Program-made: the position numbers and the translations under genes | Shown: piece by piece, positions 11,260 through 22,436 of the stretch | Layout of the letters: each line of letters starts with the position of its first letter | Numbering within the stretch: position 1 is the stretch's first letter | Origin: Pelargonium nanum | Lineage: Eukaryota; Streptophyta; Magnoliopsida; Geraniales; Geraniaceae | NCBI GenBank assembly: GCA_036897485.1 | Contig: JAYMTF010000867.1 | Coordinates: 1-28,967 of the forward strand | DNA length: 28,967 nucleotides | Direction of reading: 5' to 3' | The notes under the pieces: generated by a model | Seen by the model: the letters and a program-made list of their open reading frames with translations, nothing else | Database searches by the model: none | What the model was told of the DNA's origin: nothing

Positions 11260-12730
11260 ATGGTGGCTATCTCTACCACTTCTGCGGCTATGAGTTTCAT
11301 TCACAAATTATCCTTTGCTCATCAACAAGGCATCAAGGTACTACATCACTATCATCAAGATTTTAGTTTCATATATATATATATATATAAGACATGTATG
11401 TATTGATTCAATTCAATTTGTAATTGATTATCAGGAGGAAGAGGATGAGCTTGAAACCGCGAAAGCCCAAATGGGCGAGGTCAGAGAAGAAAACGAAAGG
11501 TTGAAGATGATGTTACAGAAAATAGACAAGGATTACCAGTCGCTCCGGTTGAGGTTCAACGTCCTCCGGGAAGAATATGATTCCGGGAAAGCTACAGATT
11601 CTGAAGCCGAGCTGGTGTCGCTTTGTCTTGGAATGAGTACTGATCCAAAGATCAAGAAAGATGGCAAGGATGGCAAAAACAGAGGAGGGGATGATTTGAT
11701 CAAAACCAGCCTCTCCCTTGGATTGGACTCAAAGTTTCAACTCATGTCTACTGAGAACAGCTCAGAAGAACCAAGCAAAGTTCTAAAGACCATGAGAACT
11801 GGAGATGATGAAGGTTCACAACAAGCTCTTGTGAAAAGAGCTAGGGTTTCTGTGAGAGTCAGATGTGATACCCAAACAGTAAGTTCTTAACTTTACACTA
11901 ATATGATATGTGTGTGAATTCTGATATTTCAGCAATTCAATGTTAAGTAACATGTTTTTGTGATGTACAGGTAAATGATGGATGCCAATGGAGGAAATAC
12001 GGACAGAAAATTGCCAAGGGAAATCCATGCCCACGAGGCTACTATCGATGCACAGTAGCACCAGGATGCCCCGTGAGGAAGCAGGTACGACGATTCTATT
12101 ATTTATGAACGATTAGCTAGAGTTATGAAGATAAAACACAAATGGTCTAAACAGTTTCATGAAAATGGTTTCTTTCAGGTGCAAAGATGCATGGAAGACA
12201 TGTCCATCTTGATCACAACCTATGAGGGGACTCACAATCATTCCCTTCCCATGTCAGCCACAGCCATGGCTTCCACCACCTCGGCTGCTGCTTCCATGCT
12301 ACTCTCGGGCTCTTCTTCTACCTCTCTGCCCTCTACAACCGCTACTCAAGCACTATTCAACGGATCAAACTATCGACAGTTCTGCAACTCGCCTTCCTTT
12401 CCAACCATCACTCTAGACCTAACCTCATCTCCTTCCTCTTCATATTCCACTCAATTCATGAATCAGTTTCCTTCTAGTACCCAAAGATACCCTTCAGCAG
12501 ATCTTGGCTTTTCTTCCTTAGAATCCAACATGATTTGGGCCAACAAATCGGATTTCAGGTCCTTAAATTTTGGACAGCACTCTCAACTAAGCTTCTATCA
12601 ACCTAACATGGAAAAGACGCACCCACCTCCTCAACAGTTCTTAACAGATACCCTAACTAGAGCAATCACATCAGACCCAAGTTTATGCTCAGCGATAGAA
12701 GCTGCAATTTCATCAATGGCAAGAGATTGA
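11260..12730 (+). CDS. WRKY: Group IIb WRKY transcription factor (WRKY9/61/72 clade)
   Basis: A nuclear DNA-binding protein expected to bind W-boxes. Four exons join in phase 0: 11260-11337, 11435-11878, 11971-12084 and 12179-12730, giving 395 residues. Exon 2 starts with an acidic/leucine-rich coiled coil ([20 protein letters not shown] onward), typical of group IIa/IIb. An LSLGL segment in the same exon fits the LxLxL EAR-type repression motif. The WRKY domain has WRKYGQK at residues 181-187 and a C2H2 zinc finger: Cys201, Cys207, His231, His233 (C-X5-C-X23-H-X-H). The intron inside the domain falls after VRKQ, the position typical of groups IIa and IIb. [20 protein letters not shown] after the domain and [19 protein letters not shown] near the C-terminus match the WRKY61/72 pattern. 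Exon 1 (26 residues, [19 protein letters not shown]) rests only on an in-frame ATG and a good donor and is the weak part of the model. Confidence 0.88.
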
Positions 12731-13817
12731 GCATCCATGAAAACCTAGGGGAGAATAGTGACCAAAAGACTCCAAATGGAGTGAGCCAGTTCCAGTTCAG
12801 GCCATTTCTTCCAACCTAATAACCCAACTTAAATTCAATAGACTCTACTCTCCTCCACAACTCTGTCATTTGCACTGTTGACTAGTTGTATGTATGATTT
12901 GTAACAATTGAAAACTATAATGAAGATTTTAGTCCATATTTATCTTCCCAGCCACATCTGCAGTCCTTACGCAATCAGCGTCACTGTTAACTTGTGGCAT
13001 ATACCCTGGACACTTGCAATGATTTAGAGACAGAGACTTGATTTTGGCAGATTCATATGCATCAACAATAGAGATATACAAAACAATCTCAATATTGTGT
13101 TTGTTTCCTTCCTTTATTCACCCACCATTCGCATCTTAATTTTTTTTATTGTATTGCCTAATACATGTTTTAATGAGGAAAAATATATCATTACTGAATA
13201 CAGATATGGCTGGTTTTATAGAGTTCTCTAACAACAAAATTTTCAATTGATTATTGAGAAGTATCCTGTGGGCTTACCAACAGAGAAAACATGCTACATC
13301 TGCTTCTGATGATCTCCATTTGCGAGTTGTGTCCCATCACAAACTTAGCAAGAACACTTACAGCTGTAATCCTGAAGGCAAAAAAAGAAAAGGTTAGCTG
13401 CTCCGTGTCAACCAAAAGGTGATATAAGTGCAGTTTAAGAGGCATGACAAAAGGTCTTGAAAAATAGAAGAGAACCATGCAATACAAAAAAGCTACACTG
13501 CTTCAAACAGAGATCAGCTTTGGATAAAATAATTCACCCGGAAAGCCATCATTTTTATTTAATTTTAATTTAGTTTCATAAATAGAAAAAATGGGCAACG
13601 ATTTTCAGAACATTAATTTTCTTATTTTTCATTTCAGGGCATACCATAAGGTAGAGAGCACAAAATGAGTAGAAGTTGCATGTGAATGTGATAGGAAGCA
13701 CTGAAGCAGAGACTATACACACCAAACATATACTTGTAGTCCTAATATTTTAATATAATGGCGTAACTAACATACCATGAGGGGAAAAGTCATTACTGTT
13801 TACTAAGGCAGCATTCT
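12731..13817. other. Convergent intergenic region between WRKY and GUF1
   Basis: This stretch holds the presumed 3' ends of two genes that face each other. Its only notable content is a decayed copy of the last GUF1 exon at 13300-13371, listed separately. The remainder is AT-rich without a supported gene. Confidence 0.6.
13300..13371 (-). pseudogene. Decayed duplicate of the terminal GUF1 exon
   Basis: Read on the minus strand, this begins after a good acceptor (polypyrimidine tract, then TTCAG at 13376-13372) with GATTACAGCTGTAAGTGTTC and continues TTGCTAAGTTTGTGATGGG. The real last exon begins GATTTCGGCTTTGAGAAAG and continues AATGTTCTTGCGAAGTGTTA. The translations compare as ITAVSVLAKFVMGHNSQ against [19 protein letters not shown]. 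The intron flank is shared too: CAGCTAA lies about 20 nt before the acceptor in both. The copy has lost conserved residues and runs into unrelated sequence, so I treat it as a dead copy, although it could be spliced as an alternative last exon. Confidence 0.6.
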
Positions 13818-14579
13818 CTACGAAACCTTCAATATTTCATGAAAGGCTTCCTGAGGTATGTCAACAGAACCAATACGCTTCATTCGCTTCTTTCCTTCCT
13901 TTTGCTTTTCCAATAGCTTCTTCTTCCGAGTCACATCCCCACCGTAACACTTCGCAAGAACATTCTTTCTCAAAGCCGAAATCCTAAAACCATAAAAAGT
14001 CATTTAGCTGAAACAGAGAATTCAAAACTGATTATGTTCAATGATCAACGTGACCATACAATTTGTTAGTGAAAGATGAATCTCAGACTAACTAATTTCC
14101 TTAGGCTTATAAAAGAACATAGCCCTTTACATAAGTGAATTATAAATAACTGGCATGAAAAATCTTCTCAAGAACAAAATGCCAATAGCTGTAATGGCGA
14201 CTTACGTCTCCCTTGCAATAACTTTTGATCCAATTGCAGCTTGTATATTTATTTCAAACATTTGCCTGCTCAAAATGGGAAATATGTAAGGTTATTATGT
14301 ATGAAGAATAATCGAATTAACAGTCATCTATAAAACAGCAAACCTGTCTATGAACTTCTTTAGCTTGTCAACTAGTTCACGACCAATACGTTGTGCCTTC
14401 AAAGTATGAACAATGGTTGCCATTGCATCAACTGGTTGTCCATTCAAGAGGATATCAAGTTTCACCAGATCAGCTCGCTGGTAACTGATAAATACAACCA
14501 TATAATGTATCACAAGGAGGAAAGATATAGGTTCTTGTTCATACAAAAGATGACAGCTCCAAATGACTTGTGACACCAA

Positions 14580-14629
<50 letters not shown>

Positions 14630-17600
14630 TTACTCAGCATCCTCATAATCAAATGATGCATATCCAGATGTCATACTCTTTAGCTCATTGTAAAAGTCAA
14701 CAACAATTTCCCTCAAAGGCAGGCGATACTTCATAAAAATTCGTTGACTACATAAATGAATTCAACAGTCAATAACTGCATATAAAACCAATTCATCAAA
14801 GGGTATGCATAAAAGAAGCATAAGACAGTAATCACCAATATCAATCAAAATTTGGGTAAGAAGGCATCCTACTTGCTGTCATTACTATTACAATTGACAT
14901 GCAATTTATTAATTTGCCTAAAAAAAGATGAGAAACTGGCTAAAAAAAGTTAGGTGATTAATGCCAGACACTTGATTACTGTGCCTTCACATATGAAGCA
15001 TATATTTGAACACCCACAATTCACAAGGGATTTTCCATTTAAAAAAATATTAGGATACGATTCATGAGGACACATTTTTGTTAATTCAAAAATATTCTTT
15101 AGCTCATATATATGTATTTGTAGCTTTTAATTATATTATAGTTAACAAGCATGTCAAATTAACAATTAAGTATGACAAAAATGCTTTGTTCTTGATATTT
15201 TTTCAATAATAACAATTTGATGCACCAAGGTAACTGGACCAGAGTTGCAAATGGTGCACCATGGTGCAAAACGCGGTGCATGGTCATCGCCTTAGGTCAC
15301 CACTATGGGGCGGCAACATATGTATTTTAGATCAAAGTCGAAATGATATGTTCAAGACCTTTTAAGCCTATTTGGGTTATAAAATACAGAAAAACAAAAG
15401 TGAAATCACAAAGGCATGCAATAAGATTATGTGCAATACAGTTTTCATATTTCATATCTTTTCTCATAGCCACAAGACCTAATTTTTCAGCAACCGAGAA
15501 TATTCCAGCCACAGAGAGGCCTATGTGTGTGACAAAAGAACAAAAGGAAAAATATGGCATCATGGTTACCTGTCCATAAATGTGTACTCCAATTGCTGCC
15601 CTCTTCTGTCAGAGCAAAGGGTAATAACCGGCCCCACATACCTTCAAATTTGATAACATATGAAAAGTGGATGAAAATGTGTTCTGCGTGCTACAAAAGA
15701 AGTACTTGTGGGGAGGGAGTATGAGAGCTTACTCACTAGGAATAATAATAGTAGCTAATACTGTAGGTTCCCAACAAGCTGTGACTCGTCTTTTGGAATT
15801 TGAGGGCAATGCAGATGGATTCTGAACTTGTTCTTTGCTAAAAAGAGACCGACATAAATTGTTTGGCTAGGTTTAGGACAAATGATCTAAAGGAGATAAT
15901 AGAAAGTCTTACCTTCCATCAGAAAACTCAAAAATATATGGAACAGTTGGAGCAGTGGAAATGATATGAGCTCCATACTCCTATCATCCATAACACCAAG
16001 TTAAGACTTAATATTCATTGTGGTATCACCATATACATTGATCATAGATACCAACAAACATAATATTCCCCAAAGTCATGAATAATAGCTAATGTGTGCC
16101 CTATATTGTACAGATTCAACAATCAATGTAATATACAAGTACAGAGGGTGTTGAATTTCCAAAAACACAATATACAAAGCTACATTTTTTTATGAGGCCT
16201 ATGTGCATGACAAAGTTATCTATTGTCATAATAGTTTATCCAAATATTCTGTTAAGAAAGTATGAAGGTAAGAGAAGGGCAAGATTTTGTGAAGTAAATC
16301 AGGTATATAAAGGAAAGACCATCTTAATTTAATTAGTGAATAGCATATTCGCTTACTTTAGTTGTTCGAGAATTAAAGTCTCTAGAGGAAATTTTTCTCC
16401 ACTTCAGCTGTCTGTTTCTCCAGTTTGGTTGCAAGAAAAAGAAAATTCAAATGTAACTAAGTTTCTACTTTCTACCTCATTCAAGAGACTTCCATAAATG
16501 AGAAAGAAGCCCAACATTTCATTGTTAAGGCATCCAACTCAAGTACTCAACCCATTGGTAACCCATTGTTAAGGCATCCATGGTCTCTCAGTCCTCTATG
16601 GATTTTGTGGTGATGGCATGACATGTATAATTATCGTAATGGTGACAATTAATCCAGTCTATCACTCTCAAGTCTTAGACAAATTAGTCAATCTTTGGTT
16701 GCCAATACCCAATAGTTTATTATTACGAATACAGGTAATAATCCCCAAATATCATTTTTATTTCCCACCATAGGAAAACCTTTCTCTTCTGGAATTAAAG
16801 ATTGTACAGAAAAAAAAAAAAACTGGCCTTATTATTTATTCTTGCCCTAACTCTTTGATAAGCTATTCTTGCCCTAACTACAGCCAAAGTAACTACACTT
16901 TCCTAATATTACACTATAATACAGCAATGACTACCCCAAATGAGAATAACTATACATATAACCCTGAGGTCATTATATGATTTTCTTCTAAAAGTAAAAA
17001 ATTACCTGTTCAAGACGCTGATTAAAAACATCCATGTGGAGTAAGCCCAAGAAACCACATCTGTAGGTGGAGACAATGAAGCATAAAATCACTCCATTAG
17101 ATGCCAAATAACAGAAATAAATTCCTTTCTTAGGTAAGATTGAAACAAACTATTAAATAACAAACACCATACCTAAAACCCAAACCCAACGCTGTGCTAC
17201 TCTCTTTAGTAATGGAGACACTGGCATCATTGCATGTCAGTTTCTCTATTGCATTGTTGAGCGCCTCAAAATCAGATCCATCCGCTGGATAAATTCCAGC
17301 AAACACCATATGTCTTACGGGCTTGAAACCTGCATTTTGGAAGGACATAAAAGCAAAGGCAAGGTCAAAAGTGTCAGGAAAGGTGCATACCACCAAACAA
17401 ATGTAATCCCATTTACAAAACCATCTTCAATTTGAACAATGATATGATATCTGTAAAGTGCAAAGTCCTTAATTTTAAAAAATAAAACAACAATACTATG
17501 GAGTAGTAGAAAAATCTGTCTTTTTCTATAAGTGGAAGCAAAAGCTTTCAAAATAACCCTAAAATTAGATTGCAGTGAAGTAAAACTAATATTGACGGTC

Positions 17601-20102
17601 TAATTACCCTCTCCATACGGGTATGTGTACTGTGATAAGCAAGGAAGAAATTCAATCCTGATGTTGAAATATACAACTATGACTGTAATGGTATTAATGG
17701 CCCCAAAATCCATATATCTAAGTGCTATAATTGTGCACTCTCCCTTTCCATATTCTGGGTTTTCATGCTGCCCTGTAAATCCAGTATGATCAATTTGCTT
17801 CAGGAAAAATAAGATAAGGATGTACCTGGAAGGGGTTCCACAGTGGCTCGACTTTGATGAAGAGTGTCCCCTATACGTGCCTCTTTGGTTGAGCGCATAC
17901 CAGTCACAACATATCCCACTTGTCCTGTCAGAAGGATTCCCGTAGAAGTAAGTTCAGGATGCATGAAACCAACATCGAAAACATCATAAGACTGGCCAGT
18001 CGCTGCAGATGAAATCTTATCACCCTTGCAAAGAACACCATCAACAACTGCCACATGGCATATTACTCCTTTGTATTCATCATAATAAGAATCCAACAGA
18101 AGCATCCGCATAGGTAAACTACTCTTCCCAGGAGGAGGCGGTATCCGTTCTATGACTGCAGGAAGGACTAGCTCAAGGCCCTGCCCTGTTTTGGCAGATG
18201 TTAAAAGGGCATCGCTGGCATCAAGATCAAACATTGATTTCAGTTGAGCTTTGACACGATCAGGATCAGCAGTCGGTTGGTCAATTTTATTTATGACAGG
18301 TATAATTGTCAGATTGGATTCAAAAGCAAGATAAAAGTTAGCAACAGTTTGTGCCTGAACACCTTGGGCAGCATCAACAACCAAAAGAGCTCCCTGGCAA
18401 GCAGCAAGAGACCTTGATACTTCATAGCTGAAATCCACATGACCAGGCGTGTCAATAAGGTTGAGTAAATAATTTGGCGGCTCATTTGCACTGTCAATGC
18501 CATGGGCATCGTGCCTGTAGAACATGGTTGCTGTCTGAGCTTTAACAGTTATTCCCCTTTCTCTCTCCACCTAAGAAAATTCAATTTTTTTTCATATTAA
18601 TGGTATAAATCTGTATCAATACAAAAGAAAACAGTACATTCAGAATAATTAGACTTTCAAAGTAGTTTTCTTTTTTCTTTTTTACAAATTAAAATAAACT
18701 TATTGGTCTGAAAGATGAATACTTTCTTGCTGAAGGGATTCAACATTTCTCATACAGCGAGTAGAAAGTACAAAGTAGCAAACTCAGACATCTAGTTTAG
18801 ACATTTGGTTTCAAGTTAAGAGAAAACAGAAACTACAGCACAAGTGATGTGCCCCTGTTGAGGACCAAGAGCTGGTCTCTCCAAAGCTCAATGTTTACTG
18901 ATCGCTACAAGGCAAACAACGTCAAAACAATAAACAACAAAACTTGATTCTTTTGGGTAAAATTTTCTCTTAGCTAGCTTTTTATTTCAAATTGTTAGAG
19001 ACTTAGAGTCAAGGAAATTACTTATATAGTTATATGTGATATGTTAATCAAATTGTATGTTTCTGCAGCTAAGAAAGTAGCAAGTATTAATATTTGAGCA
19101 AACTAGTTTTAATTATTTGCTTCTAAGTTTTGACAAAGTAAAAAACATATGTTGAATACTGAGGTGTTTAACAAAAGGTTGTAACAAGGCGGATGCTCGA
19201 AATCCAGATAAATTAGTTAGAAAATAATGAATATAAAAAAATTTATTTTTTTCCGACACACACACAAAGAGCAAGCTTTATAGTTATTCAAATCTTACAA
19301 AGATCTCTAACAGTACCACTTGAAGATACCGAACTCCTGACATATTGCAAGAACCTCATAGCTTGATACTGGGTCCAAGAGGAATTGTAGTTTATCAAAA
19401 AATCATTCATCATATTACTAATTGGCATGAAACTAGCATTCAGGTAAGACGGCAGCTAGAAATTAACCCGATAGCAAATAATTAAAGGCCCCCACTTTAA
19501 AACAGTTCAAGAAGATCTCTAAGTTATACATTCTGGAAGAAAGTTTATTCTTCTGAAAGCAAATTGTGCCTCAAAATATCAAATGACACTAAAATAAAGC
19601 ACAATAAACACTCAGAAATATACTAATGACCAAATAAATTGCAAAACTTTTTTCTAACCAACAAATAAAAAACTCAACTTCAAAGCACTATCTCGAACCC
19701 AGAAAATACACAATTCTTGAGTAACAAAATAAAGCACAACAGCAATCACAGAAGTGTAAATACCTGCAATTTGTCCAGGTACTGGGGCTGACCAAGGCCT
19801 TTCCTGATCGTCCCAGTCAGCTCCAAGAGTCGATCAGCAAGCGTGGACTTGCCATGATCAATGTGTGCGATAATCGAAAAGTTGCGGATCCTTTCAGGCG
19901 GGTACTGGCTCAAATCTACGCCATTTTCTTTGCTGTTTTGGCGAGAGCTGGAAGAAAATGGATGGCTCGAGCCAAAGCGGTGAAGATTTGATAAACTGGC
20001 AAATGGGTTGCGGGAAAAAGGACTGAATTCGGTGATGTTGTAGAGTATAGAGAGGTAGTTAAGCGATTTAACGGTTCTTGACGCACGACTTGCAGAACCC
20101 AT
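13818..20102 (-). CDS. GUF1: Translation factor GUF1/LepA (EF4) homologue, organellar
   Basis: An EF4-type translational GTPase, related to bacterial LepA, acting on organellar ribosomes; the family is linked to back-translocation or stalled ribosome rescue. Eleven exons on the minus strand join in phase: 20102-19764, 18570-17826, 17329-17173, 17060-17006, 15980-15913, 15837-15733, 15641-15570, 14747-14634, 14484-14344, 14265-14206 and 13983-13818, giving 673 residues. GTPase motifs: G1 AHIDHGKS (79-86), G2 RGIT (118-121), G3 DTPGH (153-157), G4 NKID (207-210) and G5 SAK (exon 2). LepA-specific parts follow, including [18 protein letters not shown] and the C-terminal [20 protein letters not shown]. 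The first 70 residues are rich in Ser, Arg and Asn and poor in acidic residues, as expected for a mitochondrial presequence; this and the similarity to mitochondrial GUF1 favour mitochondria over plastid. An in-frame ATG at 20204 could add 34 residues. Every junction is GT-AG. Confidence 0.95.
14583..14626. repeat. (AG)22 microsatellite in GUF1 intron 8
   Basis: An uninterrupted AG dinucleotide run. In the gene's sense strand it reads as CT repeats that begin a few bases after the splice donor GTAAGT of intron 8 (donor at 14633-14632). It should be highly variable in length between individuals. Confidence 0.95.
14748..15569 (-). other. Intron 7 of GUF1
   Basis: An 822-nt intron. It includes a perfect 14-bp palindrome, TGCACCATGGTGCA, at 15255-15268, within a cluster of GGTGCA motifs (15220-15285), and long open frames on both strands at 15327-15579 that match no known family and are treated as chance. 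Confidence 0.75.
15981..17005 (-). other. Intron 4 of GUF1
   Basis: A 1025-nt AT-rich intron. It contains two small direct repeats: ATTGTTAAGGCATCCA at 16521-16536 and 16565-16580, and ATTCTTGCCCTAACT at 16838-16852 and 16865-16879. A segment near 16194-16214 is about 90% identical to 15516-15536 in intron 7. No gene is seen. Confidence 0.75.
18571..19763 (-). other. Intron 1 of GUF1
   Basis: A 1193-nt intron separating the presequence/G1 exon from the main GTPase exon. AT-rich; I see no open frame, repeat or transposon end that I can support. Confidence 0.8.
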
Positions 20103-20204
20103 TTGAGGGTTTAAGGAGAATTTGGAACTGACGAAAGCTGCGACGATGCAAAATTCTGAATGTAAGGGGTCTTGTACACGGAACGACGCCGTTCTTGTTA
20201 ACAT

Positions 20205-21177
20205 TCCACGTAGAATCCAAAGAACTTCACCTAAAATGTTTTGGTACCCTAAATTTTATTTTTCTCAATGTTTTGATACCCTAATTTTTTTTAATTGTTC
20301 CCTAAAGGCCTGAACTCTATCAATCATTCAAATAATTATTCACAATTCGTACTCACAAGAAGCGTAAGGAACATGATGGTGTGTGAGAAAACGAGAAAAA
20401 TTGTCATTTTTGCATAAATATTAGAGATTTGCATTTTGAAGAATCTGTAGTTAGTATAAGTGTCGACATTGTTAATTGTTAATATAAATTGACATTGTTA
20501 CCCATATTCTAATTGGTCGTCATCTTTCTCTAGAACATGTCAAATGTTATCTTTTTTGACACAAATTCATTTTGAAGCTTAGTTTCATGAAAGTTTGCTA
20601 GGTGTTTCTCTGATAAAAGTATGATATTTAGATCTACTAATTTTGTGCGAGAGCAATCAAGAATCTTGACATTATGTCAAGTCCTGAAAGAATGAGTCTC
20701 CTCCATACGTCTTAAAGGTGGTTTTCGCCATGCAGCATGCTCCTATACTTGCACATCAGATGATGATCAGTGTGCTAATAGTGGATGTATAACCTCTTTT
20801 GCCAATATATGTGTTTTATATGGTTTTGACGCCCATGAAAGAGGTTGGTCTCTCTCTGAATGCGGGAGTTTGGAGCGCCGCAAAGGACCGGTTCTTTCGA
20901 TTCGTGACAATTGGTCATGTTTTTCCTTAGTACCAATGACAACCTCAAAAAGTTAATTAAATTGAGAAGCAAGGTTATAAACCCAAATGCTCTATGAAAA
21001 TTTAAAGCTAAGCTCGTCTAGTTGTTGCATAGTACGAAAATGAGGAATGAGGAAAGTAGAATTTGTCAAAGTAACTAGTCAACACAAAAACTGTGAAACT
21101 AAACATCTATAACAATTAACAAAACCAACTCCTCCTATCTCTCCCAAATTATGCTCACAATTCAGTTACATCCAAAT
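20205..21177. other. Divergent intergenic region between GUF1 and the F-box gene
   Basis: About 1 kb that must hold the promoters of both flanking genes. Near the GUF1 end there is a short imperfect tandem repeat (20235-20263 and 20267-20296, each starting AATGTTTTG[G/A]TACCCTAA). From 20696 to 20953 the plus strand has 86 codons without a stop but no ATG near the front; the translation includes a Cys-rich patch (HAACSYTCTSDDDQCANSGC) and matches no family I recognise. It may be a gene relic or chance. Confidence 0.5.
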
Positions 21178-21184
21178 TATAAAA
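21178..21184 (+). promoter_or_regulatory. TATA box of the F-box gene
   Basis: TATAAAA lies 71 nt before the ATG at 21255, a normal spacing that predicts a leader of about 40 nt. Confidence 0.5.
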
Positions 21185-21254
21185 CAGAAACTGAACAAGG
21201 CAGGCCATAGCAAACCATCTCCCTCCCAAGAAACAGAGCCATCAACAAAACAAA

Positions 21255-22436
21255 ATGTCCATATTTCCCATCACGCACCTTCCTGAAGAAATAGTCCTCC
21301 ACATCCTCTCAAAGCTCTCCCCCAAATATCTCCTACGCTTGAAATGCGTCTGCAAATCTTGGCACTCCCTCATCGATACCCAGTTCTTGATCCAAACCCT
21401 CCTCCTCCCCAAGAACCCTCATCCACACCCTCCCACACATCTCCTCATTAAGCGTCGCGACAAGACTAAATACGACCACGTTTTCTCATTGCTCTCGTAT
21501 CGAACACTAGAAGAGACATCTGAAACTCTAGAGCTACCATATCCAGAGTTCACTGATATTATAGAGGAAATGGACATCCAAATCTTGGGTTCTTGCAATG
21601 GCATGCTCTGTCTCCACGAACCCAACTATGATCGCATCGTCCTTTGGACTCCTGCGACCGGAGAAACAAGAGTTGTTCCCATTTCCCACGTCTCCAACCC
21701 CCCCGGGACAACGCTTGATAAAGTTGGCCCGGACGTAGGATTCGGGTACGACTCCAGCACCAATGACTATAAAGTGGTGAGGTTTGGGGCTCTATGGTAC
21801 AAAGACGACAAAGCGCCGCGAGTTTTCAAAGTCGAGGTGTATAGTTTGAGGGCTGATTGCTGGAGAGGCATAGACGGGGTTGTGGTGCCGGCCTTTGCCT
21901 ACCCCGATCCTAGCCACAGGGCTATGACCATGGCTTGCGCGGATGGCATGTTCTTGTGGTGGGCTCATCGTCGCGACGACTACTATGGCAACAACATTCT
22001 TTGGTTCCTTATACGGGACGAGGTGTTCGGGACAACAGCTATTCCCGATGCGTGCGTGCTCGTCGGAGATCGGTTCAGTTCTCATGATGTTCATCGATAT
22101 TGGAGGCACATTTTGGTACTGAATGATCACTGCAACACTGTTGCGATGGTTGTGTTTCCTGATTTTGAAATGTCTGTGGAGAAATGTTTTCACATATGGG
22201 TGATGCTTGAATTCGGTGTGGAGGAATCTTGGGCTAAGTTGTTTACTGTTGGGCCTCTTGCGGGAATTGAGAGACCTCTTTGGTTCTGGAAAAATGGTGA
22301 GTTGTTTATGGAGAATGGGAATGGGGAGTTGGTGTTGTACAATCTCTTCACTCGAGAGATGAGAAATTTGAACATTGATGGAGTGCCAAAATCATTACAG
22401 GTAGTACCAACGGATCAGGAAGGATACATGTTTTAG
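21255..22436 (+). CDS. F-box protein with FBA (F-box associated) domain
   Basis: A single-exon gene for 393 residues, the usual length and structure of the large plant F-box/FBA family (CPR1/CPR30-like and similar proteins). The F-box lies at about residues 6-46: ITHLPEEIVLHILSKLSPKY followed by LLRLKCVCKSWHSLI. This segment binds the SKP1/ASK subunit of an SCF E3 ubiquitin ligase. From residue 111, LGSCNGMLCL, then VLWTPATGETRVVP and VGFGYDSSTNDYKVVRFG, are hallmarks of the FBA substrate-binding region. The C-terminal part (WFWKNGELFMENGNGELVLY) is complete and in frame, so it looks functional. The start codon gives the F-box its usual position near the N-terminus. The target protein cannot be told from sequence. 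The coding DNA is visibly more GC-rich than its surroundings. Confidence 0.93.
   Translation: MSIFPITHLPEEIVLHILSKLSPKYLLRLKCVCKSWHSLIDTQFLIQTLLLPKNPHPHPPTHLLIKRRDKTKYDHVFSLLSYRTLEETSETLELPYPEFTDIIEEMDIQILGSCNGMLCLHEPNYDRIVLWTPATGETRVVPISHVSNPPGTTLDKVGPDVGFGYDSSTNDYKVVRFGALWYKDDKAPRVFKVEVYSLRADCWRGIDGVVVPAFAYPDPSHRAMTMACADGMFLWWAHRRDDYYGNNILWFLIRDEVFGTTAIPDACVLVGDRFSSHDVHRYWRHILVLNDHCNTVAMVVFPDFEMSVEKCFHIWVMLEFGVEESWAKLFTVGPLAGIERPLWFWKNGELFMENGNGELVLYNLFTREMRNLNIDGVPKSLQVVPTDQEGYMF

Noticed and set aside
11315..11434. Open frame reading through WRKY intron 1 into exon 2
   Set aside because: The upstream part is TA-repeat-rich intron DNA between a good donor and acceptor, and its translation is not conserved-looking.
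15327..15579. Overlapping open frames on both strands in GUF1 intron 7
   Set aside because: They lie between two verified in-phase exons and match nothing known.
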